Shown: in pieces, positions 10,699 through 18,633 of the stretch
How positions within the stretch are numbered: the first letter of the stretch is position 1
Layout: every line of letters starts with the position of its first letter
Translations under genes and position numbers: made by a program
From: Mesorhizobium sp. B4-1-4
GTDB lineage: Bacteria > Pseudomonadota > Alphaproteobacteria > Rhizobiales > Rhizobiaceae
Length of the DNA: 64,000 nucleotides
Assembly: GCF_006439395.2 (NCBI RefSeq)
Contig: NZ_CP083950.1
Span: forward strand, 3,720,001-3,784,000
Direction: 5' to 3'
Notes under the pieces: generated by a model
Told to the model about the DNA's origin: nothing
Databases searched by the model: none
The model's input: the letters and a program-made list of their open reading frames with translations, nothing else

Positions 10699-11478
10699 GT
10701 GGACGACAAAAAGAAGGACGTGATCCGCGAGACCGACGCCGAGGCGATCCGGTTGGCGAAGACACTTCTGCGCACTGCCCGCTTCGGCGCATTGGCCGTG
10801 CTGGAGCCGCAAACCGGATCGCCGCTGGCGAGCCGGGTCGGCGTGGCCACCGACATTGACGGCGCGCCGCTGATCCTGGTGTCGATGCTGTCGGCGCATA
10901 CGCCTGCTTTGCTTGCCGATCCGCGCTGTTCCCTGCTGCTCGGCGAGCCTGGCAAGGGCGACCCGCTGGCACATCCGCGCCTGGCGCTGATCTGCCAGGC
11001 GTCACGGCTCGAGCGTGGGTCGGACGCGCACGCTCGAGCCGAGCGCCGCTATCTCAACCGCAATCCCAAGGCGAGGCTCTATGCCGGACTTGGCGACTTC
11101 TCTATCTTTCGCCTTGAGCCGCAACGCGCCAGCCTCAACGGCGGCTTCGGCAAGGCCTATCTGCTCGATCGGCCCGATCTTGTCACCGGCGGATCGATCG
11201 TCGAAGAGCTTGCGGCGAGTGAACAACCCGCCGTCGAGCACATGAATGCCGATCATCTCGACGCGGTCGCCGTTTATGCACATCATTTTGCCGGGGCAAC
11301 CGGTGACGGCTGGACCATCGCCGGTTTGGACGCCGATGGCATGGATCTGGTGTCCGGGGACAATGTTTGCCGGGTATTCTTCCCGCAACCTTTGGCGGCG
11401 GCACGGGAATTGCGGCCCGTTCTGGTCGATATGGCCAGGAGCGGCAGGGCGGCAGCACGGCCACAGAGCGAGATTTAA
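10699..11478 (+). CDS. HugZ-like protein (split-barrel flavin/heme fold with DUF2470)
   Basis: The 259-aa protein starts at GTG 10699, with GGGGGAGG upstream. Residues 15-155 form a pyridoxamine-phosphate-oxidase-like split barrel (RFGALAVLEPQTGSPLASRVGVATD, then PRLALICQASR). Residues 175-250 form the DUF2470 domain with VEHMNADHLDAV. This two-domain order is that of HugZ/HutZ proteins, which bind or degrade heme. Many rhizobial members are annotated only as PPOX-family proteins, so heme oxygenase activity is inferred. No heme transport genes lie nearby. It follows the SDR gene by 27 bp. Confidence 0.7.
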   Translation: MDDKKKDVIRETDAEAIRLAKTLLRTARFGALAVLEPQTGSPLASRVGVATDIDGAPLILVSMLSAHTPALLADPRCSLLLGEPGKGDPLAHPRLALICQASRLERGSDAHARAERRYLNRNPKARLYAGLGDFSIFRLEPQRASLNGGFGKAYLLDRPDLVTGGSIVEELAASEQPAVEHMNADHLDAVAVYAHHFAGATGDGWTIAGLDADGMDLVSGDNVCRVFFPQPLAAARELRPVLVDMARSGRAAARPQSEI

Positions 11479-11502
11479 ATTGCATTTGATCGAAAGCAAC
11501 GC

Positions 11503-11530
11503 TTGAGATTTGAAAGAAATGTTCTAGGCT
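11503..11530 (+). promoter_or_regulatory. possible sigma-70 promoter of the ArsR-family gene
   Basis: TTGAGA (11503-11508) and TAGGCT (11525-11530) are spaced by 16 bp, about 80 bp before the regulator start, in a locally AT-rich stretch. The match is only fair. Confidence 0.3.
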
Positions 11531-11610
11531 TTAGCTATGGCGCTGACTCGTCGGCGGCCTTTCGCGAGTGAATTTATGGATTCAGGCACCATTGCCCCCA
11601 TGGTGCCTCG

Positions 11611-11979
11611 ATGAGCAAACAGCATGGGGCATTCATGGTCTCGACAAAGCTAATCGCCAACGCCGAATCGGCGGCCGAATTTCTTATGCTGATGGGCAAC
11701 GAAAAACGGCTGTTGATCATGAGCTATCTGATCGACGGTGAGATGTCGGTCGGCGCTATCGCCGAAAAGGTGATGCTCAGCCAATCCGCGCTCTCGCAGC
11801 ATCTGGCCAAGTTGCGGGCTCTCGACCTCGTGGACACCCGCCGCGACCGTCAGATGATCTACTATTCCTGCAAATCCGATGCGGTGCGCGAACTGCTTGT
11901 CATGCTGGACGGTATTTTCGGCAGCGGCAAGGAGGACTTGTCCCAGATGGCGCAGAGATTGCGCCGCGCCGGCACTTGA
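11611..11979 (+). CDS. ArsR/SmtB-family regulator, NolR-like
   Basis: The 122-aa winged-helix protein has the recognition region KVMLSQSALSQHLAKLRALD followed by LVDTRRDRQMIYYSCKSDAV. This is closely reminiscent of NolR of Sinorhizobium, a repressor of nodulation and other genes. The metal-binding cysteine motif of the SmtB/ArsR sensors (ELCVCDL) is absent, so it is probably not a metal sensor. ATG 11611 is the longest start; ATG 11635 (MVSTKLIANAE) is about equally plausible. The gene is monocistronic and followed by a very strong hairpin. Identity as the functional NolR orthologue is inferred from motif likeness only. Confidence 0.75.
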   Translation: MSKQHGAFMVSTKLIANAESAAEFLMLMGNEKRLLIMSYLIDGEMSVGAIAEKVMLSQSALSQHLAKLRALDLVDTRRDRQMIYYSCKSDAVRELLVMLDGIFGSGKEDLSQMAQRLRRAGT

Positions 11980-12020
11980 CCGGACGCTGCCGCGGCCTTT
12001 TACCTCGCTGACGATTTCCG

Positions 12021-12062
12021 GAGCGCGGTTGGTGCGTCTTTCCCGACGCACCAACCGCGCTC
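12021..12062 (+). terminator. 18-bp perfect hairpin, transcription terminator
   Basis: GAGCGCGGTTGGTGCGTC (12021-12038) pairs perfectly with 12045-12062 around a TTTCCC loop. It lies 42 nt after the regulator stop and 25 nt before the methyltransferase start. The following T-rich stretch is weak, but the stem is very stable. Confidence 0.7.
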
Positions 12063-12086
12063 TCGATCTTTGAGCAGAGGACATCT

Positions 12087-12884
12087 TTGGACCCAATCCG
12101 CATCGACGATCCACGGGATCCACGCGTCACAGCCTATCTCGATATCCGCGAACGCGATCTCGCGGGCCGGCAAGGCCGTTTCGTCGCCGAAGGCAAGGTG
12201 GTGCTCGACCTGCTTTTGTCGTCCGGTCGCTTCGGGGCGGAATCCGTGCTGGTTCTGGAAAACCGGTTCGGCGGCCTGAAGGACATATTGCACAAGGCGC
12301 CTTCGGACCTGCCGGTCTACGTCGTCGCCGGCGCGGTCATGGACGTGATCGCCGGCTTTCACATGCATCGCGGCATCCTGGCCATCGGCCGCAAGGGAAC
12401 GCCGCAGCCGGCCGGGATATTGCTGGACGCCTTGCCGGCTCAAGCCCTGGTCGTGGTGCTCGTCGGCATTGCCAATCACGACAATATGGGCTCGATCTTC
12501 CGCAACGCCGCCGCTTTCGGCGCCGATGCGGTATTGATGGATGCGACATGCTGCGATCCGCTTTATCGCAAGGCGATCCGCGTTTCGGTCGGCGCCGCGC
12601 TCAAGATCCCATTCGCCTCCTTCACCGACACGGCGGGGTTCACGGCGACGCTCGCCGAACGGGGCTTTGAACAATTCGCGCTCTCGCCCCGCGGAAAGAC
12701 CGATATACGCGATGCAAGGCCAGCCGCACGCCTGGCGCTTTATCTCGGCACCGAGGGCGAAGGCCTGCCCGAAAGCCTGCTTGAGCGCCTGCGGACCGTG
12801 CGGATCACCATGTCGGAAGGCTTCGACAGCCTGAATGTCGCGGCGGCCTCAGCTATTGCGCTGCATCATTTCTCGCGTCGTTAG
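12087..12884 (+). CDS. TrmH/SpoU-family RNA 2'-O-methyltransferase
   Basis: The 265-aa protein has the three SPOUT knot motifs: NHDNMGSIFRNAAAFG (motif 1), LGTEGEGLP (motif 2) and ITMSEGFDSLNVAAASAIAL (motif 3). These bind S-adenosylmethionine for 2'-O-ribose methylation of rRNA or tRNA. The N-terminal 100 residues (RERDLAGRQGRFVAEGKVVL) resemble the L30e-like substrate-binding domain of the TrmH/RlmB group. The start is TTG 12087, with AGAGGA 9-14 nt upstream; no in-frame ATG lies before conserved sequence. The RNA target cannot be told from this sequence. Confidence 0.85.
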   Translation: MDPIRIDDPRDPRVTAYLDIRERDLAGRQGRFVAEGKVVLDLLLSSGRFGAESVLVLENRFGGLKDILHKAPSDLPVYVVAGAVMDVIAGFHMHRGILAIGRKGTPQPAGILLDALPAQALVVVLVGIANHDNMGSIFRNAAAFGADAVLMDATCCDPLYRKAIRVSVGAALKIPFASFTDTAGFTATLAERGFEQFALSPRGKTDIRDARPAARLALYLGTEGEGLPESLLERLRTVRITMSEGFDSLNVAAASAIALHHFSRR

Positions 12885-12917
12885 GCAGGCCACAACGCCG
12901 ATAGCCGCACTACCGCC

Positions 12918-14069
12918 TCAGTTCGCGGCCGCTTTCTGCAAGGCCCGCACACGGTCGGCGAGGCTGCGGTCGCCGCTATCGGACCGGCTGTCCGTCGGCG
13001 CTGCCAGCGCCTTGGCGATCGGCGAGTCAGGTCCTTCGAGCTTCGCCGTCAGGTGGACGACTTCGGCCGCCAGCTCGTTCATCTGCTCGCGCAGCGCGGC
13101 GCTGCCATTCGTCGACCCTGACGATGCCGTGGCAGCGAGATCCGCCTTCAGCCGCTTGTTCTCACGCGCCAGCGCCGTCAGCCTGGCCTCCAGCCGTTCG
13201 CGATCACTGTCGAGCTTGGCGATCGCCCGGTCCACGTCGTCGCGCCTGCTGGCCTCGTCATGCCGGTCCGCTTCATCCGGCTTGCCGACCAGCCGCAAGG
13301 CCGGCGCGCCGTCCTCGGTCTTCGTTTTTTCACGCAGCCGGGCCAATTCCTTTTCGCGGCGATCGAGCTTGTCTTCGCGATCGGCGAGTGTCGCGAGCAG
13401 CCGTTCAACCTTCTTGTCGAGTTCCGCCGCCCTCTTCTTCTCGGCCTTCAGGGCATCGCGCACAGCCTTGCTTTCAGCCGCGATCTCCTGATGGCGCCGG
13501 TCTGCTTCCTTGCGCTGGCCGCGCAGCAGCGCAATGTCGCTGGCGAGCTTCTGCAACTCGGATTCGCGCGCCACGAGTTCGATCTGGCGGCTGCTGGAGG
13601 AGAAGCTGGCGTCATCATACATGAGCTCCAGCTTTTCGAACTCGAGCGCCCGCTTCTCCAGCTTGCGTTCGGTCTCCTTGAGCCGCTCCGAAAGCTGATG
13701 CAATTCCTCCTCGCGCTGGCGCAGCGCCTCGTTCTTGGCGCCGAGTTCGGCGAGCGCCTGATTCTTGTTCGTGCGCTCGACCGCCAGCCCCTTCAACGCC
13801 TCGCGGCCGCGATTGATCTCGACGAGTTGTTCGGCCGCCTTCTCGCGTAGCGCCTTGACGTTCATTTCGAGGCGGCGCGTGGTCATGGCATACTCGGCGC
13901 GGATCCGGTCCTTGTCGGCCTGGATCTCGGATTTCGTCAACGGGATCGAGGCTTCGATGCGCCTGCGGGTCAGCGTGACGGCGCGCCGCCAGACGGCCGG
14001 AGCCACGATCAGCGCCAGAAAGCCGGCACAGAGAAAGCCGAGGGCGAAGAACAGGACTGACTGAACCAA
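12918..14069 (-). CDS. membrane-anchored long coiled-coil protein
   Basis: The 383-aa product starts with a membrane span (VLFFALGFLCAGFLALIVAPAVW, about residues 5-27). Nearly 300 residues of heptad-rich coiled coil follow (KTEDG linker near 265; EREKELARLRE-like repeats), ending in DRVRALQKAAAN. The best start is TTG 14069 with GGGTGAT upstream, because the span then sits at the very N-terminus; the frame continues upstream to 14159. It resembles rhizobial proteins described only as hypothetical or chromosome-partition-like, with no ATPase motif. A role as an envelope scaffold is plausible but unproven. Confidence 0.6.
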   Translation of the reverse strand: MVQSVLFFALGFLCAGFLALIVAPAVWRRAVTLTRRRIEASIPLTKSEIQADKDRIRAEYAMTTRRLEMNVKALREKAAEQLVEINRGREALKGLAVERTNKNQALAELGAKNEALRQREEELHQLSERLKETERKLEKRALEFEKLELMYDDASFSSSSRQIELVARESELQKLASDIALLRGQRKEADRRHQEIAAESKAVRDALKAEKKRAAELDKKVERLLATLADREDKLDRREKELARLREKTKTEDGAPALRLVGKPDEADRHDEASRRDDVDRAIAKLDSDRERLEARLTALARENKRLKADLAATASSGSTNGSAALREQMNELAAEVVHLTAKLEGPDSPIAKALAAPTDSRSDSGDRSLADRVRALQKAAAN

Positions 14070-14225
14070 AGGATCACCCGCTATTGGCGGCAACCGCCTG
14101 AACTGGACCGCATCATACTGGCATGGCGGAAATCCGGCGCTGCGGCAAGGTCTTGCCACAGCGCATTGGGCACGGGCCTACAAATCCCATCGAAAAGCCG
14201 GCTTTGCGATCACGACGAGTTGGGA

Positions 14226-14807
14226 TCAGAAGGGGTTCCAGGTCGCCCGCTCGGTCAGCTTCAGGTAGCCGAGATTGACGCCGAGCCTGGCGCCGACACC
14301 GGTGCGGATCGGCACCAGAAGCACATTGTTGTTTTTCAGCACGTTGAAGCCGATACCCGCCACCACATAGGCCGAACCGGCCACACCGCCATAGCGGTTG
14401 TAGAGGTTGCCGACATCGTCGAGATTGTAGACCAGCATCATCACCCGGGACCCCTCGCCGCCGAAATCCCAGCCCAACGACGGGCCCTGCCAGAACACTT
14501 TGTGATCGCCGGCATTCTTGGTGTAGAGCGTGCCTTCGCCATAGGTCAGGCCGCCGATCAGAGCGCCCGACCCTTCCTCACCAAGCAGATAGCCATTGGG
14601 CAGCCCGTAAGAAGCGAAGATTTTCTCGATGACCGTGGCGAGCCCGCCCGATGTCGCGCCGAAGAACTTGTGGCCGGAATCGATAATCTCCTGAGCGGTG
14701 TATTCCTGGGCTCGCAGGGCTGAAGTCGAGAAGACGAGAACGCCCATGAGCGTGACCGCCATTGTAAGGACGCGGAGGAAACTCCGGTCATAGAATCGGG
14801 AAAACAT
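14226..14807 (-). CDS. eipA: EipA (DUF1134) envelope integrity protein
   Basis: The 193-aa protein has a signal peptide (MFSRFYDRSFLRVLTMAVTL, cleavage after SALRA at about residue 33) and a DUF1134 body with SGHKFFGATSGGLATVIEK, LGWDFGGEGSRVMMLVYNLD and GIGFNVLKNNNVLLVPIRTG. EipA is a periplasmic beta-barrel protein known from Brucella for cell-envelope integrity, where its gene also sits beside chpT and ctrA and is under CtrA control. I start at ATG 14807, with GGAG 10 nt upstream; ATG 14825 is possible. It is divergent from chpT. Confidence 0.85.
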   Translation of the reverse strand: MFSRFYDRSFLRVLTMAVTLMGVLVFSTSALRAQEYTAQEIIDSGHKFFGATSGGLATVIEKIFASYGLPNGYLLGEEGSGALIGGLTYGEGTLYTKNAGDHKVFWQGPSLGWDFGGEGSRVMMLVYNLDDVGNLYNRYGGVAGSAYVVAGIGFNVLKNNNVLLVPIRTGVGARLGVNLGYLKLTERATWNPF

Positions 14808-15151
14808 GCTTCCAATCTCCGTCATGGAGCACTTTCGCCGACGCCTCGCACCCGGTCCGGCTCTTTAGGCGGCCGTTAAGGATGACTGTTAGGAGCAAAC
14901 TATGCCGTAATTCTTTTTCAACCATTAACTCCCACAGGAAGATGGCGGTTCGAAGGCTGACTTTGAGGCGCGCCCGGCGCTGGCAGCCGGCGCGAACACG
15001 CCATTTGGCCCGACGACAATTTTGGATTTGTTGCTGTACATACGAGTGCTGTGTATTCAGAAAGCCTCGGGTTGGAGCGTGATTCGTGTGGGCAGGCGCG
15101 ACAATCGATCGCTCGGCCACGAATTGTGGAATTTTGCAGGGATTTTCACCG
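14808..15151. promoter_or_regulatory. eipA-chpT divergent intergenic region
   Basis: This 344-bp gap contains a TTAAG at the eipA side (14876-14880) and an AACCATTAAC near 14927-14936. Both are TTAA half-sites of the kind used by CtrA, but no full TTAA-N7-TTAA is present. It must hold the promoters of both genes; I see no RNA gene or further coding sequence. Confidence 0.4.
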
Positions 15152-15781
15152 ATGGCCGATCTGTTCACCCTTTCCGCCCCTGACCTGGCGGCGCTTCTGT
15201 GCAGCCGCGTCTGCCACGACATCATCTCGCCGGTCGGCGCGATCAACAACGGGCTTGAACTGCTCGACGAAGGCGGCGCCGACGAAGACGCCATGCGGCT
15301 CATCCGCCAGAGCGCCAGGAATGCCTCGGCCCGCCTGCAGTTCGCCCGCATCGCCTTCGGCGCGGCCGGTTCTGCTGGAATGCTGATCGACACCGGCGAC
15401 GCCGAAGCGGTTGCCATTGCTTTCCTCAAGAATGAAAAGCCGGAGCTGACCTGGAAAGGGACCCGCGCGCTGCTGCCCAAGAACAAGGTCAAGCTTCTGC
15501 TCAACCTGATTCTGGTTGCCAATGCCGCCATTCCGCGCGGCGGCAAGCTGGTCGTGACCCTCGAGAATCTCGAAACCGAGCCGCGCTTTTCCCTTTCGGC
15601 AAGCGGGCCGATGCTGCGCGTGCCGCCCAAATTCCTCGAATTGCATTCCGGGCACAAGCCGGAAGAGCCGATCGATGCGCATTCGGTGCAGCCCTATTAC
15701 ACGCTGCTTCTGGCTCGTGAGGCCGGCATGACGATATCGATCCATGCGACGGCGGAAGAAATCGTGCTTTCGGTAGCCTGA
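15152..15781 (+). CDS. chpT: ChpT histidine phosphotransferase
   Basis: ChpT relays phosphate from the hybrid kinase CckA to CtrA and CpdR, the central step of cell-cycle control in alphaproteobacteria. The 209-aa protein carries the DHp-like phosphotransfer helix with SRVCHDIISPVGAINNGLEL (His22). It then has a degenerate, ATP-free Bergerat-like domain (KNKVKLLLNLILVANAAIPRGG) and a SVQPYYTLLLAREAG C-terminal helix. ATG 15152 is chosen because homology starts there. ctrA itself lies about 0.7 kb downstream on the opposite strand, matching the Brucella eipA-chpT-ctrA order I recall. Identification is firm. Confidence 0.9.
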   Translation: MADLFTLSAPDLAALLCSRVCHDIISPVGAINNGLELLDEGGADEDAMRLIRQSARNASARLQFARIAFGAAGSAGMLIDTGDAEAVAIAFLKNEKPELTWKGTRALLPKNKVKLLLNLILVANAAIPRGGKLVVTLENLETEPRFSLSASGPMLRVPPKFLELHSGHKPEEPIDAHSVQPYYTLLLAREAGMTISIHATAEEIVLSVA

Positions 15782-16029
15782 GTACCCGGCCGGTTTGACG
15801 GGAGCGCAAAGTATTTCAGCCGCGAAATATTGCCGTGACAGCTCGACCGGAAGCGTTAAGCTTTTCCTAAGGGGCAGCATCCAAGCATCCGCAAAGAAAA
15901 GCCAGCCGGATGGCATCTTTGCAAAAATTTTACCCAAAGGCTTTTCGGCTTCTTTACCGGATCGGTCTAGGGTGCACGCCAGGTGCCCCGACACGACCGG
16001 ATTGCCCCAGGGCAAAGAGGACCCGGAAA

Positions 16030-16398
16030 ATGAAACGCTGCATGTTCGTCGACGATTCAAGCGTCATCAGGAAAGTTGCAAAACGCATCCTGGGCGGTTC
16101 CGACATGGTGGTCATCGAGGCAGCCAGCGGGCTTGACGCGCTGGAGATGTGCGCCGCCGACATGCCCGACATCATCGTCGTCGACGGCGCCCTGCCGGAT
16201 GTGCAGGCGGTTGACCTCATCCGCCGCGTGCGCGCCATGGAAAGCCCGATAAAGCCGCAGATCCTGATCTCGCTGGTCGAGCTCGATATCGCGTCGATCA
16301 TGCGGGCCAAGCGCGCCGGCGCCCAGGGCTATCTGCTGAAGCCCTTCAATCGCCCGCAGCTGCTCGAGCGCTTCCGCACGCTGAAGATCGCCGCCTGA
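16030..16398 (+). CDS. single-domain CheY-like response regulator
   Basis: The 122-aa protein is only a receiver domain: acidic pair Asp8-Asp9 (MFVDDSS), phospho-acceptor Asp52 (IIVVDGALPD), switch Ser81 (ILIS) and Lys104 (LLKPF). No output domain follows. It lies between chpT and ctrA, so it could be an accessory receiver for ChpT or a related kinase, comparable in form to CpdR, although the sequence is not obviously CpdR. The start is ATG 16030. It shares a bidirectional terminator with the convergent ctrA. Confidence 0.85.
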   Translation: MKRCMFVDDSSVIRKVAKRILGGSDMVVIEAASGLDALEMCAADMPDIIVVDGALPDVQAVDLIRRVRAMESPIKPQILISLVELDIASIMRAKRAGAQGYLLKPFNRPQLLERFRTLKIAA

Positions 16399-16452
16399 TA
16401 CGGCAGCAGCCCACCCTTAGTGCCGATCCCACCTATCACCGGCTAAGGACGC

Positions 16453-16480
16453 AAAAAACCCGGCCGGAGCCGGGTTTTTT
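16453..16480. terminator. bidirectional rho-independent terminator
   Basis: AAAAAACCCGGC (16453-16464) and GCCGGGTTTTTT (16469-16480) pair around a CGGA loop, with A and T tracts on the two sides. It can end both the receiver gene and ctrA, which converge here. Confidence 0.95.
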
Positions 16481-16512
16481 GTCGAATTGGATATTCGGAC
16501 GGCGCTCGCCGC

Positions 16513-17208
16513 TCAGGCGCTGACGCGGATGTCTTCGGGCTCGCGCAGCACATAGCCGCGGCCCCAGACCGTCTCGATGTAGTTCTGGCCACCGGACGCG
16601 GCATCGAGCTTCTTGCGCAGCTTGCAGATGAAGACGTCGATGATCTTCAGTTCCGGCTCGTCCATGCCGCCATAGAGGTGGTTGAGGAACATTTCCTTGG
16701 TGAGCGTGGTGCCCTTGCGCAGCGAGAGCAGCTCCAGCATCTGGTATTCCTTGCCGGTGAGGTGCACGCGCTGGCCGCCGACTTCGACGGTCTTGGCGTC
16801 AAGGTTGACCACCAGGTCGCCGGTGGTGATGACCGACTGGGCGTGACCTTTGGAGCGCCGCACGATGGCGTGGATGCGCGCCACCAGCTCGTCCTTATGG
16901 AACGGCTTGGTCATATAGTCGTCGGCGCCGAAACCGAGGCCGCGCACCTTGTCCTCGATGCCGGCCATGCCGGAAAGGATGAGGATGGGCGTCTTCACCT
17001 TGGAGAGGCGGAGCGTTCTCAAGACCTCGTAGCCGGACATATCGGGCAGGTTGAGGTCGAGAAGGATGATGTCATAGTCGTAGAGCTTGCCCAGATCGAC
17101 GCCCTCTTCACCGAGGTCGGTCGTATAGACGTTGAAACTTTCCGATTTCAGCATCAGCTCGATGCTTTGTGCGGTTGCACTGTCATCTTCTATCAGCAGA
17201 ACACGCAT
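16513..17208 (-). CDS. ctrA: CtrA, cell-cycle master response regulator
   Basis: CtrA is the OmpR-type response regulator that binds TTAA-N7-TTAA sites to control replication origin firing, division and motility genes. The 231-aa protein has a receiver with Asp51 (ILLDLNLPD) and Lys105 (MTKPF), then a winged-helix DNA-binding domain with [20 protein letters not shown] and the recognition region [16 protein letters not shown]. Phosphate would come from CckA through ChpT, encoded just upstream of the terminator. ATG 17208 is the start, and the long upstream gap carries TTAA half-sites and GANTC sites. The identification is very secure. Confidence 0.97.
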   Translation of the reverse strand: MRVLLIEDDSATAQSIELMLKSESFNVYTTDLGEEGVDLGKLYDYDIILLDLNLPDMSGYEVLRTLRLSKVKTPILILSGMAGIEDKVRGLGFGADDYMTKPFHKDELVARIHAIVRRSKGHAQSVITTGDLVVNLDAKTVEVGGQRVHLTGKEYQMLELLSLRKGTTLTKEMFLNHLYGGMDEPELKIIDVFICKLRKKLDAASGGQNYIETVWGRGYVLREPEDIRVSA

Positions 17209-17659
17209 TTCATTCCCCTTTTCTGCCGCCGGACCATTTCACGACCCGTCCTGAACCCGGAGCAGTGGTTGCCTTTACAGAGGCTGCCATCGAATGGTTA
17301 ACAAAACCTAATTTCTCGTCCATGACGGTATCAGATTTTTTAACCTCTTGCTACACCCTCTTGAATCCAATAATGAATCACGGACCCAAATTCCTAATGC
17401 AACACATTAACAACCTGGACTAAGCGACTCCAGGGACTCATCGACGCGCCTTCGCTTCGGCGGCCGGAATTTTTACCCGGCCTTAAGCCCTGACCCGTAT
17501 GATTAACAATGCCCGTAAACGAATGGTTACCGTCGGCAAAAAACTTTAGGGTTTTGTTTCCCATAGTGCGGGGAAAGCCGGTGGACACGGGCAGAGCTTG
17601 GGCCTTTCCAAGTGGTTTGGACGATATGTGCGGGTGTGCGTTTCCGGGAGTACCGAATC
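17209..17659. promoter_or_regulatory. ctrA/fliJ upstream region with CtrA half-sites and GANTC sites
   Basis: This 451-bp AT-rich gap separates the divergent ctrA and fliJ-like genes. ATGGTTAA (17294-17301) is TTAACCAT on the ctrA strand, the form I recall for Brucella CtrA targets. Further TTAAC half-sites lie at 17340, 17407 and 17503. GAATC (the CcrM methylation target GANTC) occurs at 17363-17367, 17375-17379 and 17655-17659. In Caulobacter, ctrA is autoregulated and CcrM-sensitive, so the same control is inferred here. No complete TTAA-N7-TTAA site was found. Confidence 0.55.
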
Positions 17660-18037
17660 ATGAAGTCACGTGAAAACCTCGTTCGGCTGAAACAGTTTCA
17701 GGTGAATGAGAAGCGGCGGCAGCTGCTGCAACTCGACATGATGATCGCCGAGTTCGAGCGCATGGCTGTCGAACTGGAGCTTCAGATCACCGCCGAGGAA
17801 AAGAAAGCCGGCATCACCGACATCAATCATTTCGCCTATCCGACCTTCGCCAAGGCGGCGCGCTTGCGCCGCGACAACCTCAGAAACTCGCAGAGCGACC
17901 TCGCCCAACAGCGAAGCACTGCCGAATCATTACTCGGCGAAGCTGAAGCGGAGCTTTCCAAGGCTGAAATGCTGGAATCGCGCGACACCAAGATCCGCGA
18001 CGCCGAAACCGGCGGCCGCAGCGCGATGATCGGCTGA
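17660..18037 (+). CDS. fliJ: FliJ-like flagellar export chaperone
   Basis: The 125-aa product is almost entirely helical and charged, with two long coiled-coil segments (MKSRENLVRLKQFQVNEKRR, and FAKAARLRRDNLRNSQSDLA). This is the size and form of FliJ, the ATPase-associated stalk protein of the flagellar type III export system. Rhizobial genes of this sequence type next to ctrA are commonly called FliJ. No other flagellar genes are in view, so the name rests on family likeness. ATG 17660 follows CGGGAG by 9 nt. A GANTC site overlaps the last bases before the start. Confidence 0.65.
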   Translation: MKSRENLVRLKQFQVNEKRRQLLQLDMMIAEFERMAVELELQITAEEKKAGITDINHFAYPTFAKAARLRRDNLRNSQSDLAQQRSTAESLLGEAEAELSKAEMLESRDTKIRDAETGGRSAMIG

Positions 18038-18145
18038 ACCGGCCGACCATATCGTCGAGCGCGCCCGCCGGCGCGCGGCTCCGCGCGGTTCTCGAGCGGC
18101 GACTTCGAACCGGCTCCGGCCGAATTGCCGCGGAAGATTTCCGAT

Positions 18146-18544
18146 CTAAGCGGCCCATTCCCCTTCATTCGCGGCAATCGCCTTTGCACGGGCATCCTTG
18201 ATGTCCGGCGTGTGCTGTTCGGCCCATGACCTGATCTGGGTGAGCAGCCCCGCCAGGTTCTGGCCAAGCTCGGTCAATTCATATTCGACGCGCGGCGGAA
18301 TGACGGCAAAAACCTCGCGCCGCACAAGGCCGTCACGCTCCAGCACGCGCAGCGTCTGCGTCAGCATCTTGGGCGTAATGCCTTCGAGCTTGCGGGCAAG
18401 CTCGCCATTACGGTGACGGCCTTTGCGCAGCGCGCAGACCACCAGATACACCCATTTGCTGGCCAGCATTTCGAGCACGGTGTGCGAAGGACAAGTCCGC
18501 CGGAACGCGTCATAGCCGAAGGGGGTGTCAAGGTCACTATCCAT
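18146..18544 (-). CDS. HxlR-family transcriptional regulator
   Basis: The 132-aa protein is a single winged-helix domain of the HxlR type: CPSHTVLEMLASKWVYLVV, RNGELARKLEGITPKMLTQT (recognition helix) and RREVFAVIPPRVEYELTELG. The cysteine in the N-terminal RRTCPS is the redox-sensing position used by QorR/HypR-type members. It is divergent from a quinone-oxidoreductase-like gene, the usual target of such regulators, so local control of that gene is likely. ATG 18544 is chosen; upstream in-frame sequence lies in the shared promoter. Confidence 0.85.
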   Translation of the reverse strand: MDSDLDTPFGYDAFRRTCPSHTVLEMLASKWVYLVVCALRKGRHRNGELARKLEGITPKMLTQTLRVLERDGLVRREVFAVIPPRVEYELTELGQNLAGLLTQIRSWAEQHTPDIKDARAKAIAANEGEWAA

Positions 18545-18633
18545 GAGGTGCCTATATATCGAAAAGGTGCATACTGGACAACAGAACATTACTTTCCAAA
18601 TGATAGTGGCACCATACCAGCAGGAGACATCCC
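18545..18633. promoter_or_regulatory. divergent HxlR/oxidoreductase promoter with AGGTGC repeats
   Basis: AGGTGC occurs at 18546-18551 and again at 18565-18570, two helical turns apart, and the inverted GGCACC lies at 18608-18613. This spacing fits a dimeric winged-helix regulator. It is a candidate operator region for the HxlR protein, based on position and repeats only. Confidence 0.4.
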
